Notes: generated from the sequence alone by a model not told the origin. A DNA stretch of 64,000 nt from Protonemura montana (GCA_947568835.1 OX387609.1:10307660-10371659), one strand, 5' to 3'; shown: positions 10,801 through 22,449, numbered from the stretch's first letter. Translations and numbers: made by a program.

Positions 10801-11658
10801 AAAAACTGTGTAACATTTGAGATATTTTCCTAGGTTTTATATCGTGCAAATTAGCTTTAAACGGGGCAAAAATCAAAGACGTAAATCTGAGAAAAAAAAT
10901 TTGATTTTTGTAAAATATACCTCTCTGTCCCCACAGGCAACAATTTTCTAAGCTCTCAACAACTGCGCATGTCCCGAGACTCGAACCCCAACCCCCCAGT
11001 CAACGTGCTGACCAACAACATCCCGTCTCGACCGGTGCTCGAACCACGGACCCCGCGTCTCATCCACAAAGACCTGCCGCCAAACTTCCACTCGGTCAAA
11101 CCGGACTACTTCTGGGGTAGCGCGCCTGGCGGCCATGCGGCCAAACACCACGGACAAGATGGCGGCCGCCGGGGACGAAACGGAGATTCGGTGCCAGCCA
11201 CGCGTACCAGCCATAGCACGCCAGCTGGAGGCGGGAATAGAATACATGGTGCCGCGAGAAACGTTGGTCAGGAGGCAGAATTAAAAAATGACAACAACAA
11301 TGGCCAATACGGGTACAGAAATCTTCAAGAGCATGAAAGTCCGCGTGGCCAAGATGCAACTTCTGATTGGAGGAACGGTAATGGTCAATATTCGCAAAAT
11401 ACCAACCGTCAAATTCAAGCCCAAGTTCCAGTAAGCAGTGCTCAAAATACGCAGTCCCGTTACCGAAATGTACAAAGTTATGGCCAGAGCCAGCGTCAGG
11501 CGAAGGCTCGACGCCAGGAGGTTGTCGAGGGTAATTACGTTGGAGGCGTCGACGACGATGTTAGTGGGGTTATGTTGCCGCCGAGAAAGAACGCCGCAGT
11601 CATGAACTACGATCATCTGCTAAGAGCTGGGAAAATAACGGATGTACTATTTTTGTAA
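7870..11658 (+). CDS. Cuticular protein with divergent RR domain (CPR gene 1)
   Basis: Secreted structural protein of the exoskeleton; RR domains bind chitin. Proposed exons are 7870-7884, 9016-9132, 10268-10460 and 10937-11658, giving 348 aa with consistent phases. Residues 1-18 form a signal peptide ending near ALVSG. The RR domain (about 45-105) begins VKYHYQYGIND and ends GFHAVVR. It keeps Gly, aromatic and DG positions but reads YEVDGPKGFHAV where RR-2 proteins usually have YTAD. The tail (110-348) is rich in N, Q, R and S without obvious repeats. Exons 2-4 are well supported by GT-AG sites. The first exon is inferred: its donor (GCG/GTGTGA) is weak, and an in-frame ATG at 9007 or the promoter near 5978 are alternatives. 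Intron 2 is filled by a 68-bp satellite. Confidence 0.75.
8070..8182. repeat. Near-perfect 41-bp inverted repeat (hairpin) in intron 1
   Basis: The left arm 8070-8110 and right arm 8142-8182 are reverse complements over 41 bases with one mismatch, around a 31-base loop. The mismatch is A-C on plus-strand RNA and G-U on minus-strand RNA. It lies in the proposed first intron of CPR gene 1. It could be a young foldback element, a template-switch palindrome or a hairpin-RNA source. Confidence 0.9.
9145..10200 (-). repeat. 68-bp satellite array derived from SINE core (CPR gene 1 intron 2)
   Basis: Fifteen head-to-tail 68-bp units (9201 to about 10153 in exact 68-base steps), with few differences. 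On the minus strand a unit reads GGACAAGGCTAAGCGGTGG, CCTTGGTGCT, GACAGGAGCAGCC, closely matching the SINE core GGACGTTAAGCCGGTGG, CCTTGGTGCTCTTCGACAGGAG. The left flank 9145-9195 continues like the SINE itself (inverse of GCCGGCACCGGGT). The same unit occurs in CPR gene 3. Confidence 0.92.
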
Positions 11659-11691
11659 AGTGTGTGTGAACTATGTACTATTGTAAACACT

Positions 11692-12230
11692 GTTGGACCT
11701 TTCAAGAATGTTTGCCCAATCGGGGATGTGAACCCCGGTCGCCGCCTATCGTGGGTGTTGCTCTAGCCCAGTGTTCTTAAGAGAGTGGTACGCGTACCTC
11801 CATGGAGTATAGGAGGAGTTTAATGGGGGCAGCTTTCTGAAAAGATTCACATAACTGCTAAAACACTTTCTGAAATATAACTTTTTTATTATTTTAAGCG
11901 TGGGCAATCCCGTTAATTGCATTTTTATGTTTTCATACATTTTCGGCACCTGTTTTACTCACTCAAATATTTTCAGCTTATCAATGGTATTTTTATTTAT
12001 TCGTTTTTTGTAGCAGATTTTTTTAGCTATAAACCCAAACTTTGTGGAAGGCGAATCTTACCAAAAGTCAATCGGCTACGGCGCATGAGCAGTGCACATT
12101 TTCTCGATGGGTACTTGATGTTGCAACAATAATTGAAGAGTAACACTGATGTCGTTAATTTGGAAAACACTGCTCTAACCATCTGACCTAACTAGACACA
12201 ACCTTTTTGATATAATCCTAGTTAATGCCA
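11692..12230 (-). mobile_element. tRNA-bearing long-TIR element split by a hAT insertion
   Basis: The left part (to 11768) has GAACCCCGGTCGCCGCC and TATCGTGGGTGTTGCTCT, which match the tRNA-like core of the family. The element resumes at 12173 with CTCTAACC and ACTAGACAC. The interruption is the 404-bp element at 11769-12172. Outer boundaries are degraded. Confidence 0.55.
11769..12172. mobile_element. Nonautonomous hAT-like element, 404 bp, with 8-bp TSD
   Basis: Ends begin CAGTGTTCTTAA and finish as the inverse of CAGTGTTTTCCA. It is flanked by 8-bp direct repeats CTCTAGCC (11761-11768) and CTCTAACC (12173-12180), one mismatch. An 8-bp duplication and CAGTG ends are typical of hAT transposons. 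No transposase is encoded. It inserted into an older tRNA-like element just downstream of CPR gene 1. Confidence 0.75.
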
Positions 12231-12756
12231 TTCTCTAATGGCCACCAATTTCTTAGATATTGTCGAGTGTTTATTTAATAAAACACTCTGTCCATTGCGA
12301 GTTTTCGCGATTTGAATAAGATTGAAAGTGTGTATAAACTTGTAAGTGTCTTTAAATATTGTATCAAAGATTGTATCAAATAAAATGTGAAATAATTTTT
12401 TGTAAATTTGTGTGAGCGCATGATTTTTTTATGGAAAAACGCTACGCTATAAAGAGCTAAATTATAGAGCACCGATATTAAGTAGTCTGGACTGCAGTTG
12501 CCGGAGAGAGATTTTGAAGCCGAGGCCGCCATTTTGAGAGTCCCTGATTTTGAGTTATCACGAAGAGGTTGTGATAATATATTTGTTTTCATCAGCAGTT
12601 TCAGTTGCTTTCGTGATCTTTACCACTTCGAGGGTCAAAATTGCTTGAAAGCGTGTTTCAAAAATAAAAAATTGCATTTAAATCATAAGGAAACCTGAGT
12701 TTAAGACACTTCTTTCTACCTGTTGACAACAAAGAATTATCTGACTTCAATTTTGA

Positions 12757-13502
12757 TCAGCTGGCTGGATCCTTTGCTCTATCCAGGTTATTTGAGATCA
12801 GCTTGCTGGATCCTATGCTCTATCCAGATTATTTGAAATCAGATGGCTGGATCCTTTGCTCTATCCAGGTTATTTGAGATCAGCTGGTTGGATCCTATGC
12901 TCTATCTAGGTTATTTGAGATCAGCTGGCTAGATCCTATGCTCTATCCAGGTTATTTGAGATCAGCTGGTTGGATCCTATGCTCTAACTAGGTTATTTGA
13001 GATCAGCTGGCTGGATCCTATGCTCTATCCAGGTTATTTGAGATCAGCTGGCTGGATCCTATGCTCTATCCAGGTTATTTGAGATTAGCTGGCTGGATCC
13101 TATGCTCTATCCAGGTTATTTGAGATCAGCTGGCTGGATCCTATGCTCTATCCAGGTTACTTGAGATCAGCTGGCTGCATCCTATGCTCTATCCAGGTTA
13201 TTTGAGATCAGCTGGCTAGATCCTATGCTCTATCCAGGTTATTTGAGATCAGCAGGCTGGATCCTTTGCTCTATCCAGGTTTTTTGGAATCAGCTGGCTG
13301 GATCCTATGCTCTATCCAGGTTATTTGAGATCAGCTGGCTGGACCCTATGCTCTGTCCAGGTTATTTAAGAACAGCTGGCTGGATCCTATGCTCTATCCA
13401 GGTTATTTGAGATCAGCTGGCTGGATCCTATGCTCTATCCAGGTTATTTAAGATCAGCTGGCTGGGTCCTATGCTCTATCCAGGTTATTCGAGATCAGCT
13501 GG
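12757..13502. repeat. 41-bp satellite array
   Basis: About 18 units of 41 bp containing GATCAGCTGGCTGGATCCTA and GCTCTATCCAGGTTATTTG. Most units have a BamHI site. The array is compact and well conserved, with the most diverged units at the left edge. Confidence 0.9.
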
Positions 13503-14522
13503 CACGATTGAGCTCAAAGAGTGCAGTAACAGACCTCATTTTAAGATCTCTTCCTTTTCATCTGAGCCACGCTTATGCTTTAATATCGACGAGGATAGAT
13601 CCGACCATTCAGCACATTGCTCTCTCACAAATGTGGATTTTTATTTGTGATGTTTTTCATTTTTATTGTATAATTTAGTTTATTTTTCAATCAGTACTGA
13701 AACGATATTTCCCCTCAATGTAATTCCAACAAGAATTTGTTTAGTTTAAAGCAGTTTTGGGAAACAAACTCGAGAACCAAGTTTACTTCAATATTGTAAT
13801 TTTATCAACCAAATAACTGGAATCTCGTGTACCTACTTATGGATACAAAATGTGGAGTTGTCTTAATTCTAAGGAAATGATTGTCAAGCTCTGTGCCCAA
13901 ATGGCCTGCCAAAGTCCTCCCGCGAATAATTTAACCCGTCGTTGAGTTTCGATCGGTTCTTTCATTTTCGATGATTTGCGAAGGTATTAAGATTTTTTTT
14001 TTTAACATTTCTAAAGTTAAAACAAAAAAAAACAGTTTGCCATTCCGTGTGGTCGTGGGAATTTTCCTAAGATCACTCCAACCTTAGTAAAATGTCCAGC
14101 TTAGGTTTTAGGTCTACGCTTGTCACCATTTGAAAAGCAGCGAATTAAAAATGTAGAACGACTTCAGTGTATTGTTAAGGTTGCACACAAAGGCGGCAGC
14201 TAATAACGCAGAAATTACGCCAGTAGTTTTTCACATAAACAAAACTCATTGTTGTCGATAATCAAAATCAACGATCAATGATTTCGCGACAAAAGCGAAG
14301 CGATTTGCAAGAGCACGTGTTACCTAACGCGTACGTAAGTGCATTTCTAGAGATATGAGTTTGTTAATGAGATAGAATTTGCGCAAGTAGGCTTTCGCTA
14401 AAATACCACCGTTCGAGTCGAGTTTGATGCATTCACAGATAAATTAATATCAACTAGACTAGAGGGCAAGTGCTGACATCAGACCAAAAGCGAAGGCTAG
14501 TGTATGCTAGACAATGCTCCAA
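13503..14522. other. Intergenic, no gene seen
   Basis: AT-rich sequence with no recognisable exon, RNA gene or repeat family. Confidence 0.4.
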
Positions 14523-15112
14523 TGTCCTATGTACAATGTCCCATGTCTCGTGTCCCAGCCTTGCCTGGAGGTCGTGGGGTATGAACCACACCATGGCTGT
14601 ACTTGCAGCATGCCAAGAACCCACCCTGTCTCATTGCACCCTGCCTAACGTGGACCTTGCCCCCATGTCCCATGTCTCGTGTCCTAACCTTGCCTGGAGG
14701 TCGTGGGGTATGAACCACACCATGGCTGTGCTTGCAGCGTGCCAAGAACCCACCCTGTCCCATCGCGCCCTGCCTAACGTGGACCCTGTCCCCATGGCCC
14801 ATGTCTCGTGTCCCAGCCTTGCCAGGAGGTCATGGGTTATGAACCACACAATGGCTGTGCTTGCAGCGTGCCAAGAACTCACCCTGTCCCATCGCGCCCT
14901 GCCTAACGTGGACCCTGCCCCCATGTCCCGTGTCTCGTGTCCCAGCCTTGCCTGGAGGTCGTGGGGTATGAACCACACCATGGCTGTGCTTGCAGCGTGC
15001 CAAGAACTCACCCTGTCCCATCGCGCCCTGCCTAACGTGGACCCTGCCCCCATGTCCCGTGTCTCGTGTCCCAGTCTTGCTTGGAGGTCGTGGGGTGTGA
15101 ACCATACCATGG
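14523..15112. repeat. 129-bp satellite array with open frames on both strands
   Basis: About four and a half units of 129 bp containing TGTCTCGTGTCCCAGCCTTG and GAACCACACCATGGCTGTGC. Because 129 equals 43 codons, frames stay open through the array: 221 codons on plus and 159 on minus, with a 43-residue periodic pattern. Openness on both strands and the lack of a start, splice or signal context favour a noncoding satellite over a repetitive protein. Confidence 0.85.
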
Positions 15113-15659
15113 CTGCTTCAACGTTGGTCTGGTGATATCGGACCGTCCAGTCGCTCTGTCGGTAAAGTAGCCTACTTTCTCTACGTCGCCACGCCGTTAA
15201 CGCGGTCGGGTATCACAGAGATCATCGGGACGCTGCGTGCGTGATGATGAGGACAAAACGAGTGTGATTTAGTACCTGTCGTGGGTAAGCGCGATGCGAT
15301 TCCCGGGTAATTATCTGTCGGGTAATGTGGGATTGTCGTGTGGGACATTTGATTTGTTGGGGAAATTATCTGATCAGTTCGATCGACGTGAATTGACAGG
15401 TACGGTGATGAATGGCATGATAAGTGGCAACATATTATTAAAGTAATTAATATTTTGATCGTTTTTGTGTCAATTAATTTTAAAAAGTAAATTTTTTGGT
15501 AGGGCTATTGACCTATATTTTTTGCAATTTTATTCCACGTCATCATCCAATGTTTTCACCAAATACTGTTTATTCAGTACAGATACACTTCAAGCATTGA
15601 GTACATAGGTCAACATTGAGTCAAAGGACCAGCGCTTATATCAAACTTTCTGCTAAGCA
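15113..15659. other. Intergenic, no gene seen
   Basis: A moderately GC-rich stretch (15130-15330) follows the 129-bp array, then AT-rich DNA. Nothing was recognised. Confidence 0.35.
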
Positions 15660-15905
15660 AACGACCCATAACGGAGGATGATACCCGATGGCGCTTGCGA
15701 CTGTTATTTTTGACCAACATCTAAAATTACATGATTACAACTCAAAATATCGATACATGTTTTATCAATCGTTGAAGTTAGCATAAATACCGATTAGTTG
15801 AGCGTAAACTAGTCTCAAATGCGAGTAATCTGCGAGAAATAACAAAATTAAATCTCTTTACACTCAAAACGACAGTGACTCCATCTAGCTGCATCCGCCA
15901 TTTTG
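15660..15905 (-). repeat. Interspersed repeat of about 330 bp, copy 2
   Basis: Minus-strand copy of the family at 7080. It contains the inverses of GCGCCATCGGGT, TCAACGATTGATAAAACATG and TTTGAGACTAGTTTACGCTC. Confidence 0.7.
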
Positions 15906-16626
15906 TCAGTAAAGCAGTCATTTAGCGGCGTTAGGCAGTTACCTTGTCGTAACTTTATAACACACCTCGGTTTCATGCGCTGAGATAATTAAATATGATA
16001 CCCACCATATCTTACCGTGAGCATGACAAAAATCTAAAACCATTAAATCATTAAAACGGCCCATAAACAAATGAAGTCAATTACAAAAGCAAGCCTAATT
16101 GCCACAAACAACTCCTGTCATTCAACCACACAGCCATAAACTCAATTAGTCCACGACCGACCAACTTATCATCACAAATTGGCTTCTTGGGTAATTAATT
16201 CAGAAATGAAATCACACGACCAATAATACGATCGTCCATTTTATGATCTTCCAGAGAAATGAAAGCTACCAGCCAGATGCTTTCATAAAAGCCAACGGAC
16301 TCCGGCTGCCTGCATCGTACTAATTTTAATCATCAACTCACGGTCTCCATTATTTGCTTTTGTTTAATCTCACAACAATCGTTGCTATCGCAAAATTAAT
16401 TCCATCACGATGTGCAGTGACGGTTGTAAAACCGCACTCTGGCGGCGAGATGTGGCCGATAATGACAGATATTACCACTCGCTATTGATGTGACGCCCCG
16501 GGCGCTAGACGTGTTCAAAACTTCCGATGACAGATTTCACCCGAGGATTGATTGTTCGCAAGCGTTATCGCGGCCCGGATCGGGAACACAGAGTTTGAAA
16601 CGAACCGATGTGAGATGGTCATTTCA
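15906..16626. other. Intergenic, no gene seen
   Basis: AT-rich DNA without supported features. Confidence 0.35.
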
Positions 16627-17068
16627 ACGGAGTTAAGCAACACTGCGATTGGTCGGGTTGTGAATGGGTGACCGCTGAACGGTTTGGCGTGTTGGAAACA
16701 CCGGTCCTCGTGAGATCACCGAAGTTAAGCAACACTGTGCTGGGTCAGGTATTGGATGGGTGACCACCGAACGGTTTGGCGTGTTGGAAACACCGGTCAT
16801 CGTGAGATCATCGAAGTTAAGCAACACTGAGCTGGGTCAGGTGTTGGATGGGTGACCACCGAACGGTTTGGCGTGTTGGAAACACCGGTCCTTGTAAGAT
16901 CATCGAAGTTAAGCAACACTGAGCTGGGTCAGGTGTTGGATGGGTGACCACCGAACGGTTTGACGTGTTAGAAACACCGGTCCTTGTAAGATCATCGAAG
17001 TTAATAAACGCTGCACTGGGTCAGATACAACCGATGCCATTAGACCAGTGCCAAAGGCCCAGTTGTAA
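16627..17068 (+). repeat. 92-bp tandem array of 5S-rRNA-derived units
   Basis: GTTAAG-type motifs recur at 16632, 16724, 16816, 16908 and 17000, exactly 92 bases apart. Each unit matches much of a 5S rRNA: CACCGGTCCTCGTGAGATCA, CCGAAGTTAAGCAACACTG and TTGGATGGGTGACC correspond to the 5S stem and the A-box and C-box of the internal Pol III promoter. Both 5S ends are missing, so these are not functional 5S genes. The last unit is joined to SINE tail-like GCCATTAGACCAGTGCC. Confidence 0.88.
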
Positions 17069-17280
17069 AAAAAAGTATTTTTTAACCCCAAAGATCTTTC
17101 GATTATCTGGTTATTTGGGAGATAAGGAATTGTACATGAAGCAAAATAAACACGCACACAGTTCAAGGCCACAGGCAACAAAACTTTGCAAATTATCGAA
17201 AAAAGTAAACAAATTTGAGAACAACTTTTTAATTTTTTTTTGTGAATTGTTCAATTCTATGTTCATTGGCAAAAAGTTAC

Positions 17281-17353
17281 CGCCCGAGCAGGGGCTCGAA
17301 CCCTGGACCCTTAGGTTAAAAGCCTAATGCTCTACCGACTGAGCTACCCGGGC
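17281..17353 (-). tRNA. tRNA-Lys (anticodon UUU)
   Basis: A 73-nt cloverleaf on the minus strand. The acceptor stem GCCCGGG pairs with CTCGGGC (one G-U). The D arm is GCTCAGTCGGTAGAGC, the anticodon loop CTTTTAA, and the T arm contains GGTTCGAGCC. The discriminator base is G. An oligo-T terminator follows at 17271-17275 on the complementary strand. CCA is not encoded, as expected for eukaryotes. Confidence 0.96.
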
Positions 17354-18604
17354 TGCTTGCAGTGAGTAATTCTAAGGGGATTTACGGTCTGCGAATTATC
17401 AATAGAACTGATGAATTGAGCTGGACAACAGCACGGGACTTATATTTTCCTAGCGTTGAAATTTAACAGAAAATACTGCCAAAACCTCAAAGCAATGCTG
17501 TAACCCACAGACCTGGTCTCAAGCACACAATTAAAACTCTCTTTCCGTCTCTCTCTCTCTCTCTTTCCATTTAAAAGTCATTTGTTTCAAATCATTTTCC
17601 CTAATCTATTGCGCGTGCGCCAACACGAATTGCGAATCAAAATAATTGACAAATCGGAACTCGCTTCCGGTTCGCGCAACGCCAAACTGATTAATGCCAA
17701 TTAACAATTGCACTCGCAATCAGACGATAATAAACGAGCACAACCACACGGCGCAAAATGGCGGGAAAAGTTCTAAATCCCAGGAATGGATTGTTTGTCG
17801 TTTGAAATCGATCGTGACGTGTGTAACGGTGACCTTGTGTTGCGCCTCCCCGCGAGATCGAAACCAGGGCCTTGTTGATAGCATTAGCGGCAGAAGACAT
17901 TTTCTTTGTTTACTTTCTTTGGTAAGAAACTTGTTTTAGTTGTCATGGTTTTGTGATAAAAATTGAACTGCGAATTGTCAGGGAATAGTTGATTGAAATT
18001 GATCTCAGGGTTAGCCCTAATGGCTGCAGTGAAAGGTCATTAAATGAAAAATGAGATCCTGTTGCAGAATTGTGCTAATGTGCTAGGCATCAGATTTTAC
18101 TCGACTTTTATTCTGCTGAGACTCATTTTATGCTAAATTAATCACAATTTCTGAGAAATGAAAGGGAATTTGATTTCAAAACGAATATCTTGGAATGACT
18201 CTTTGAGAGAGTAGTGGAAAGAAAAATTATCCAGTCAGTTTGCGATGAAATTGTGTAACGAAATCGAAATAAATTGGTCTGTTTTATTGAAACACATGAC
18301 TAATCGGTAATCAAAAGCTAAATTAGAACAATTGCATTTCAATATCAATCCAATATTAACCTTATATAAAAGCCTTAAATTGCGATGTTCAACTTTTTTA
18401 GTTTCTATCTGGCTGCTGGCTGGGGTAACATTTTTTCTGTACATGTTGATAGAAATTGCGAAATTTGGTTAAAAACGTGTGCAATTGGGTTATAATTGTT
18501 CATATTTGTCCAAATTTCCCTGAAAACTCTCTTTTACGCTGACTCAGCAAGATTTGAACGACGTTGAGGCCCCGAGGCTTATGAAAGCGCTGCTTGTACA
18601 TCAG
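17354..18604. other. Intergenic between tRNA-Lys and the GPCR 3' end
   Basis: A short CT-dinucleotide run lies near 17543-17565. No gene was recognised; short open frames near 17691-17939 have no supporting features. Confidence 0.4.
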
Positions 18605-18606
18605 AT

Positions 18607-18672
<66 letters not shown>

Positions 18673-18676
18673 TTTT

Positions 18677-18709
<33 letters not shown>

Positions 18710-18799
18710 TTTTTTTTTTTATTTCTCTTTATTTAATTAAGATACAAATATAATTAAATGGTGCCCCACAAAGCTTAGAAAAGCTTGTCCGCTATAATA

Positions 18800-18842
<43 letters not shown>

Positions 18843-18843
18843 T
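18605..18843. repeat. (TAA)n microsatellite with poly-T and inverted (TTA)n
   Basis: About 20 AAT/TAA triplets (18608-18672) meet a poly-T run and then an (ATT)n stretch, so the region can fold back on itself. A second (TAA)n block ends at 18842, immediately against the GPCR stop codon. A minus-strand AATAAA signal lies near 18727. Confidence 0.85.
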
Positions 18844-21800
18844 TTAGTGACCTTCTACTGTTTTACGTGTGTTAAAAGTGTCCAACCAGAGAGTTCTTGT
18901 TTTCTTATCCAGCAAAATGAAGAACAGAGAAAGCATGAACAGGTGAAAAGAGGCTGTGATAAGAAACAAAAATTCAAACAGAAACTCACTGTTGATAATA
19001 CCCTCTTCGGACAAGAAGTGAAACAGCCAAGTGAAGCCAAACAAAAAAAACACAAAGACACTGTTGCCAAAGTTTCTCAGCTGGACGCTGCGGTCGTTGG
19101 AGGTGTGTTTTCGAACTTCAACCTCACTATTGCATTTCACCCAGCCGTAAATGTGGTTCAGGATGATGACAAAGATGACCAGATTGAGAACAAGGATAAG
19201 TCCGGCAGGGCCCTGGACTGTGGCTTGGAAAGCGACGTCCTCGGGATAGCAATATCCTCTATTTGACACTTCTGATTTATAGAATCCAGTGTCCCAAGAA
19301 AGAAGGATTATAATTGGGATAAGTGGTACGCCCCAAGCTATTGCAGACACCTTGAGTGTAAGGTGCGTTATCGTTTTTGAGCCAGAAATAGTCGTGAGGC
19401 GTTTTACTTGCAGTCCAGAAAGAATCATCATCCAGACAAACATAGCCAGGAACGAATAATGTCTGACTACGCCGATTGCTATGCAGGCTGCTGACTTCGT
19501 GTCAACGCTTATGAAATTATTAACAAATCCCAGAGCGAGATTAACCGCCAGCGCCAGAACCATTTGCAGGAATATCTGATGGCCTTGATCTTTCCTCCAG
19601 TTGGGGAAATATACTGCTGTGGCTATCACACTTACAAGACCGAGTGCAGATATGATACTGACGGAGATTATGACGATGACTAGGGTCAAGTTTTCGGCTA
19701 AAAAGGTACTTAAGCTAGCGTCAGACCCATAAATGAGGTAAGTACCACTTTTTGAAATGCCATCACCAGGCAGATTCTGGCAACGACACACTAGCAACCC
19801 GTTGCGCAATGATTTCAAGACGCGACAGTTTCCACCATACCATTCGTTAGTGGCAAACACCCGCTCAGCGCATTTACCCCTTTGCGTTGTCAAGTGAAAG
19901 ACGGGCTTAAAAGCAATGTCAAAAAAATCGTCCTTAGAGCCAGAAGTCCAAGTTTCATTCCTTGTGAAAGTGATTTGGACCAAAGCCATCCAGCTGTCTA
20001 TAGAGTCGTCGTATGTGTACGTGAGGTTTGGGAAATCTAGGTGGGCGGCGTACGTGGCAAAAACTAAGCGTTTTGCAGAAGAATAAATCGATTTTGAGAC
20101 GGTTAACATGATCTGTGCGCCTGTTAAGCGAGAGGAGACATCCGTTTGGTTGAGCTGGGTCAATGGGGGGTGTGCATCGCTCGTTTCGCCAGCTAGTGAA
20201 AGTGCTAGGCCGACTACAGGGTTAGTACTGACCTGATCAGAGGACAGCACGTTGACAAACTTTGAATGTACCATGATGGTTCTACTTCCTGGATTCATCG
20301 GAAGTAGAATGTACACCTTGGCTATGTTATCGACAATCGAATTTGACAATATCGAAAATATGGTTCCCTTCGTTGTTTTTGTGTACGCTATCATACCCAT
20401 ATTAATCAGAAAAACAAGTGTTTTCAAATTGTTGTGAAGATGATCCATCAAATGTTTCCTTTCTGACTCGGAAAAGAAGTTGTCAATTGCAAGGTCAAAA
20501 GTTTTACGCGCTACTTCGAATTCTGGACCTGTGAGAGATAGTAATTGTGATGCAATACCATTGCCATCACGGCATTTTTCCCAGACTACTTCCAAGGTAT
20601 ACGGTCGACTCCAGGCGGCACTTTCAACTCCAGGAGTTGCGTTCCAGAAGCACTCTTGAATGGTAACCTTCGCATTCTCGTAAGTCGAGTTTAAAAAACC
20701 TACGAAAACAAAATAAATCTTAAATCTTTCCTTACCGATACTATATCGTTGTGAAAATTTTGTTAGTTACCACTTCTTGATTTAAAAAAAAAAAAAAAGT
20801 ATTACCTGTCAATATAGGCTTACTTCGAACGCCGTGTTGACTAATTTTTTTATTAACTGGACACTCCGTATTGAGCTTGATCAGTGTCAATTTGAAACCG
20901 TCAACTTCTTTGCGTTCAAAGTCTTGGTCATACCAATTGAGATAATCTAACCAACCCATGTCGACGTCTCCTCGGTCATAGAAAACATGCACCACCGCCT
21001 TATTGTCGCCGTTCAACTCTGCCCCATGCCAACGCAAAGACGTGACCAAGATATCGAAGACTTTGGCCAGGTCGTCAAGCAGTTTGTTGATCCGTTCACT
21101 GCCGTTCGCAACACTGCTCAAGTCGTCTATCTGGTCATTGCTGATCAACTCAAGGTCGTACTTATAGTCTGAGTTGTTATGAACTGGGTAAACTCCCTTA
21201 GATAGTACGTCCAGTCTATTTTCCATCGAACACACAGCACATGTGAATTTTGTTTCGTTACCAACGATGACAAGCTCGCTGGTCGTCCGGCGTACTGCTC
21301 CCCATTCGCCACTGACGTTAAAGTCGGGGCTCTTAAGATTGATAAAATCGTCTTGAGTCAATCTCTGTGAAAAAAAATAAGAGAATAGTTCATCTAAGAC
21401 CACTTGCTTAGCTTCATTTGGATCGACAATAGTCTTACCTTTTCTAATCCACCTAAACCGTACCACCAAAAAGCTCCATCCACCTTTACTATTCCAAGAG
21501 GAACTAGACTGTCGTCAGGGCACATTGCCACCAGATCTACTTTTTTACTTATAAAAAATCCGGGTTGTTCCGACCAGCACAGTTGTTGCATCTCTGGCCA
21601 AGTCACCGGCACTGCTGACTTGACACAAGTGTCAAAGCCGGCGATGGGCCTATAGGACGTGATGCAACTGTTAAGTAACACTGAGCCCTCGGACGCATCT
21701 TCTTCGGAAGACCCTTGCGAAAGAAATGCATATGCTATAGTTTGAGCAAAGTATACATCTTGAAGCATGAACCAACCGGAAATTGTGTTAAGAATCTTAA

Positions 21801-22296
21801 ATCAGTGTTATTTTTTAAAAAGTCAACATTTCAGTGCCAATGATTATGCGGTCAAATGACTTTGACACCGATGACAATGGAGATCGGTCAGATAAGGATC
21901 ATCGTCGTTGTGAGTGTTCAGAAATGTAATGTCCTTATTTCTTGCAGATTACTTGCAATTGATATTTATTTACGCTCAATTATTCGTCATTGGTGCTATC
22001 CTCAACTATTTATACACATTTATAGATTTTTTGAGTCGTTATCATTCAATTTTTTTTTTAAAGAACACATTATCATGCGTCATCGGGTGGTCACTGCCAT
22101 TCACTTGTGTTGCCGGCTCGTTTACTCAGCAGAGAGTTTTAGATTGACGCTGCCATTCTGACTCAAACTACAGAACCCAATGTTTTTCAACACCACAGAC
22201 TTTCCTTACGAGCACGAACGATATTTGAACAGATAGATTCAAGTTCGAAAAGGACTTACCAGCGAAAATCAGCAGAAAAACGAACAAAACGTACAT
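18844..22296 (-). CDS. Adhesion-type G-protein-coupled receptor
   Basis: Plasma-membrane receptor of the adhesion (class B2) type. Coding exons, in transcript order, are 22296-22260, 21758-21439, 21364-20806 and 20699-18844, giving 923 aa with matching phases and GT-AG introns. Residues 1-12 start a signal peptide (MYVLFVFLLIFA). An extracellular region of about 600 residues has many Cys and NxS/T sites. A GPS-like motif spans about 582-617 (WYGGNC, then VCRCQNLPG), and seven hydrophobic segments run from about 643 to 902. The usual GPS cleavage triad HL/T reads NLP, so autoproteolysis is doubtful. No named N-terminal adhesion domain was recognised. Two GATA-type motifs lie just upstream. It lies between CPR genes 1 and 2 on the opposite strand. 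Confidence 0.88.
21935..22200 (+). repeat. Interspersed repeat of about 330 bp, copy 3 (GPCR intron 1)
   Basis: A diverged copy containing CAGATTACTTGCAATTGATA, TTTACGCTCAATTATT and GTGTTGCCGGCTCGTTTACT. It lies antisense within the first GPCR intron (21759-22259). Confidence 0.6.
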
Positions 22297-22402
22297 TTTC
22301 GAGTGTGAATTCACTCCAACTAGTTTCAAACTTTGCTTTTGGCTCATGGACGTCGTTATCGTTGGAGTTAATCAACTAACTGGAAGTGCACCAATTTTAG
22401 CA

Positions 22403-22449
22403 AGTGATAACTGGGCCTTGTTATTGTGGTATAACAAAGGAGTGATAAC
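22403..22449 (-). promoter_or_regulatory. Paired GATA-type motifs upstream of the GPCR
   Basis: AGTGATAAC occurs at 22403-22411 and again at 22441-22449, about 110-150 bases upstream of the GPCR start codon. This is a candidate binding pair for a GATA factor, on motif match only. Confidence 0.35.

Noticed and set aside
12757-13502. CRISPR array
   Set aside because: Units are directly abutting 41-bp repeats without unique spacers, in a eukaryotic setting.
16632-17000. Genuine 5S rRNA genes
   Set aside because: Units are 92 bp, lacking both 5S ends, and copies are attached to SINE bodies; a functional 5S is about 120 nt.
18847-19266. 139-residue plus-strand frame opposite the GPCR
   Set aside because: Antisense shadow of the last GPCR exon.
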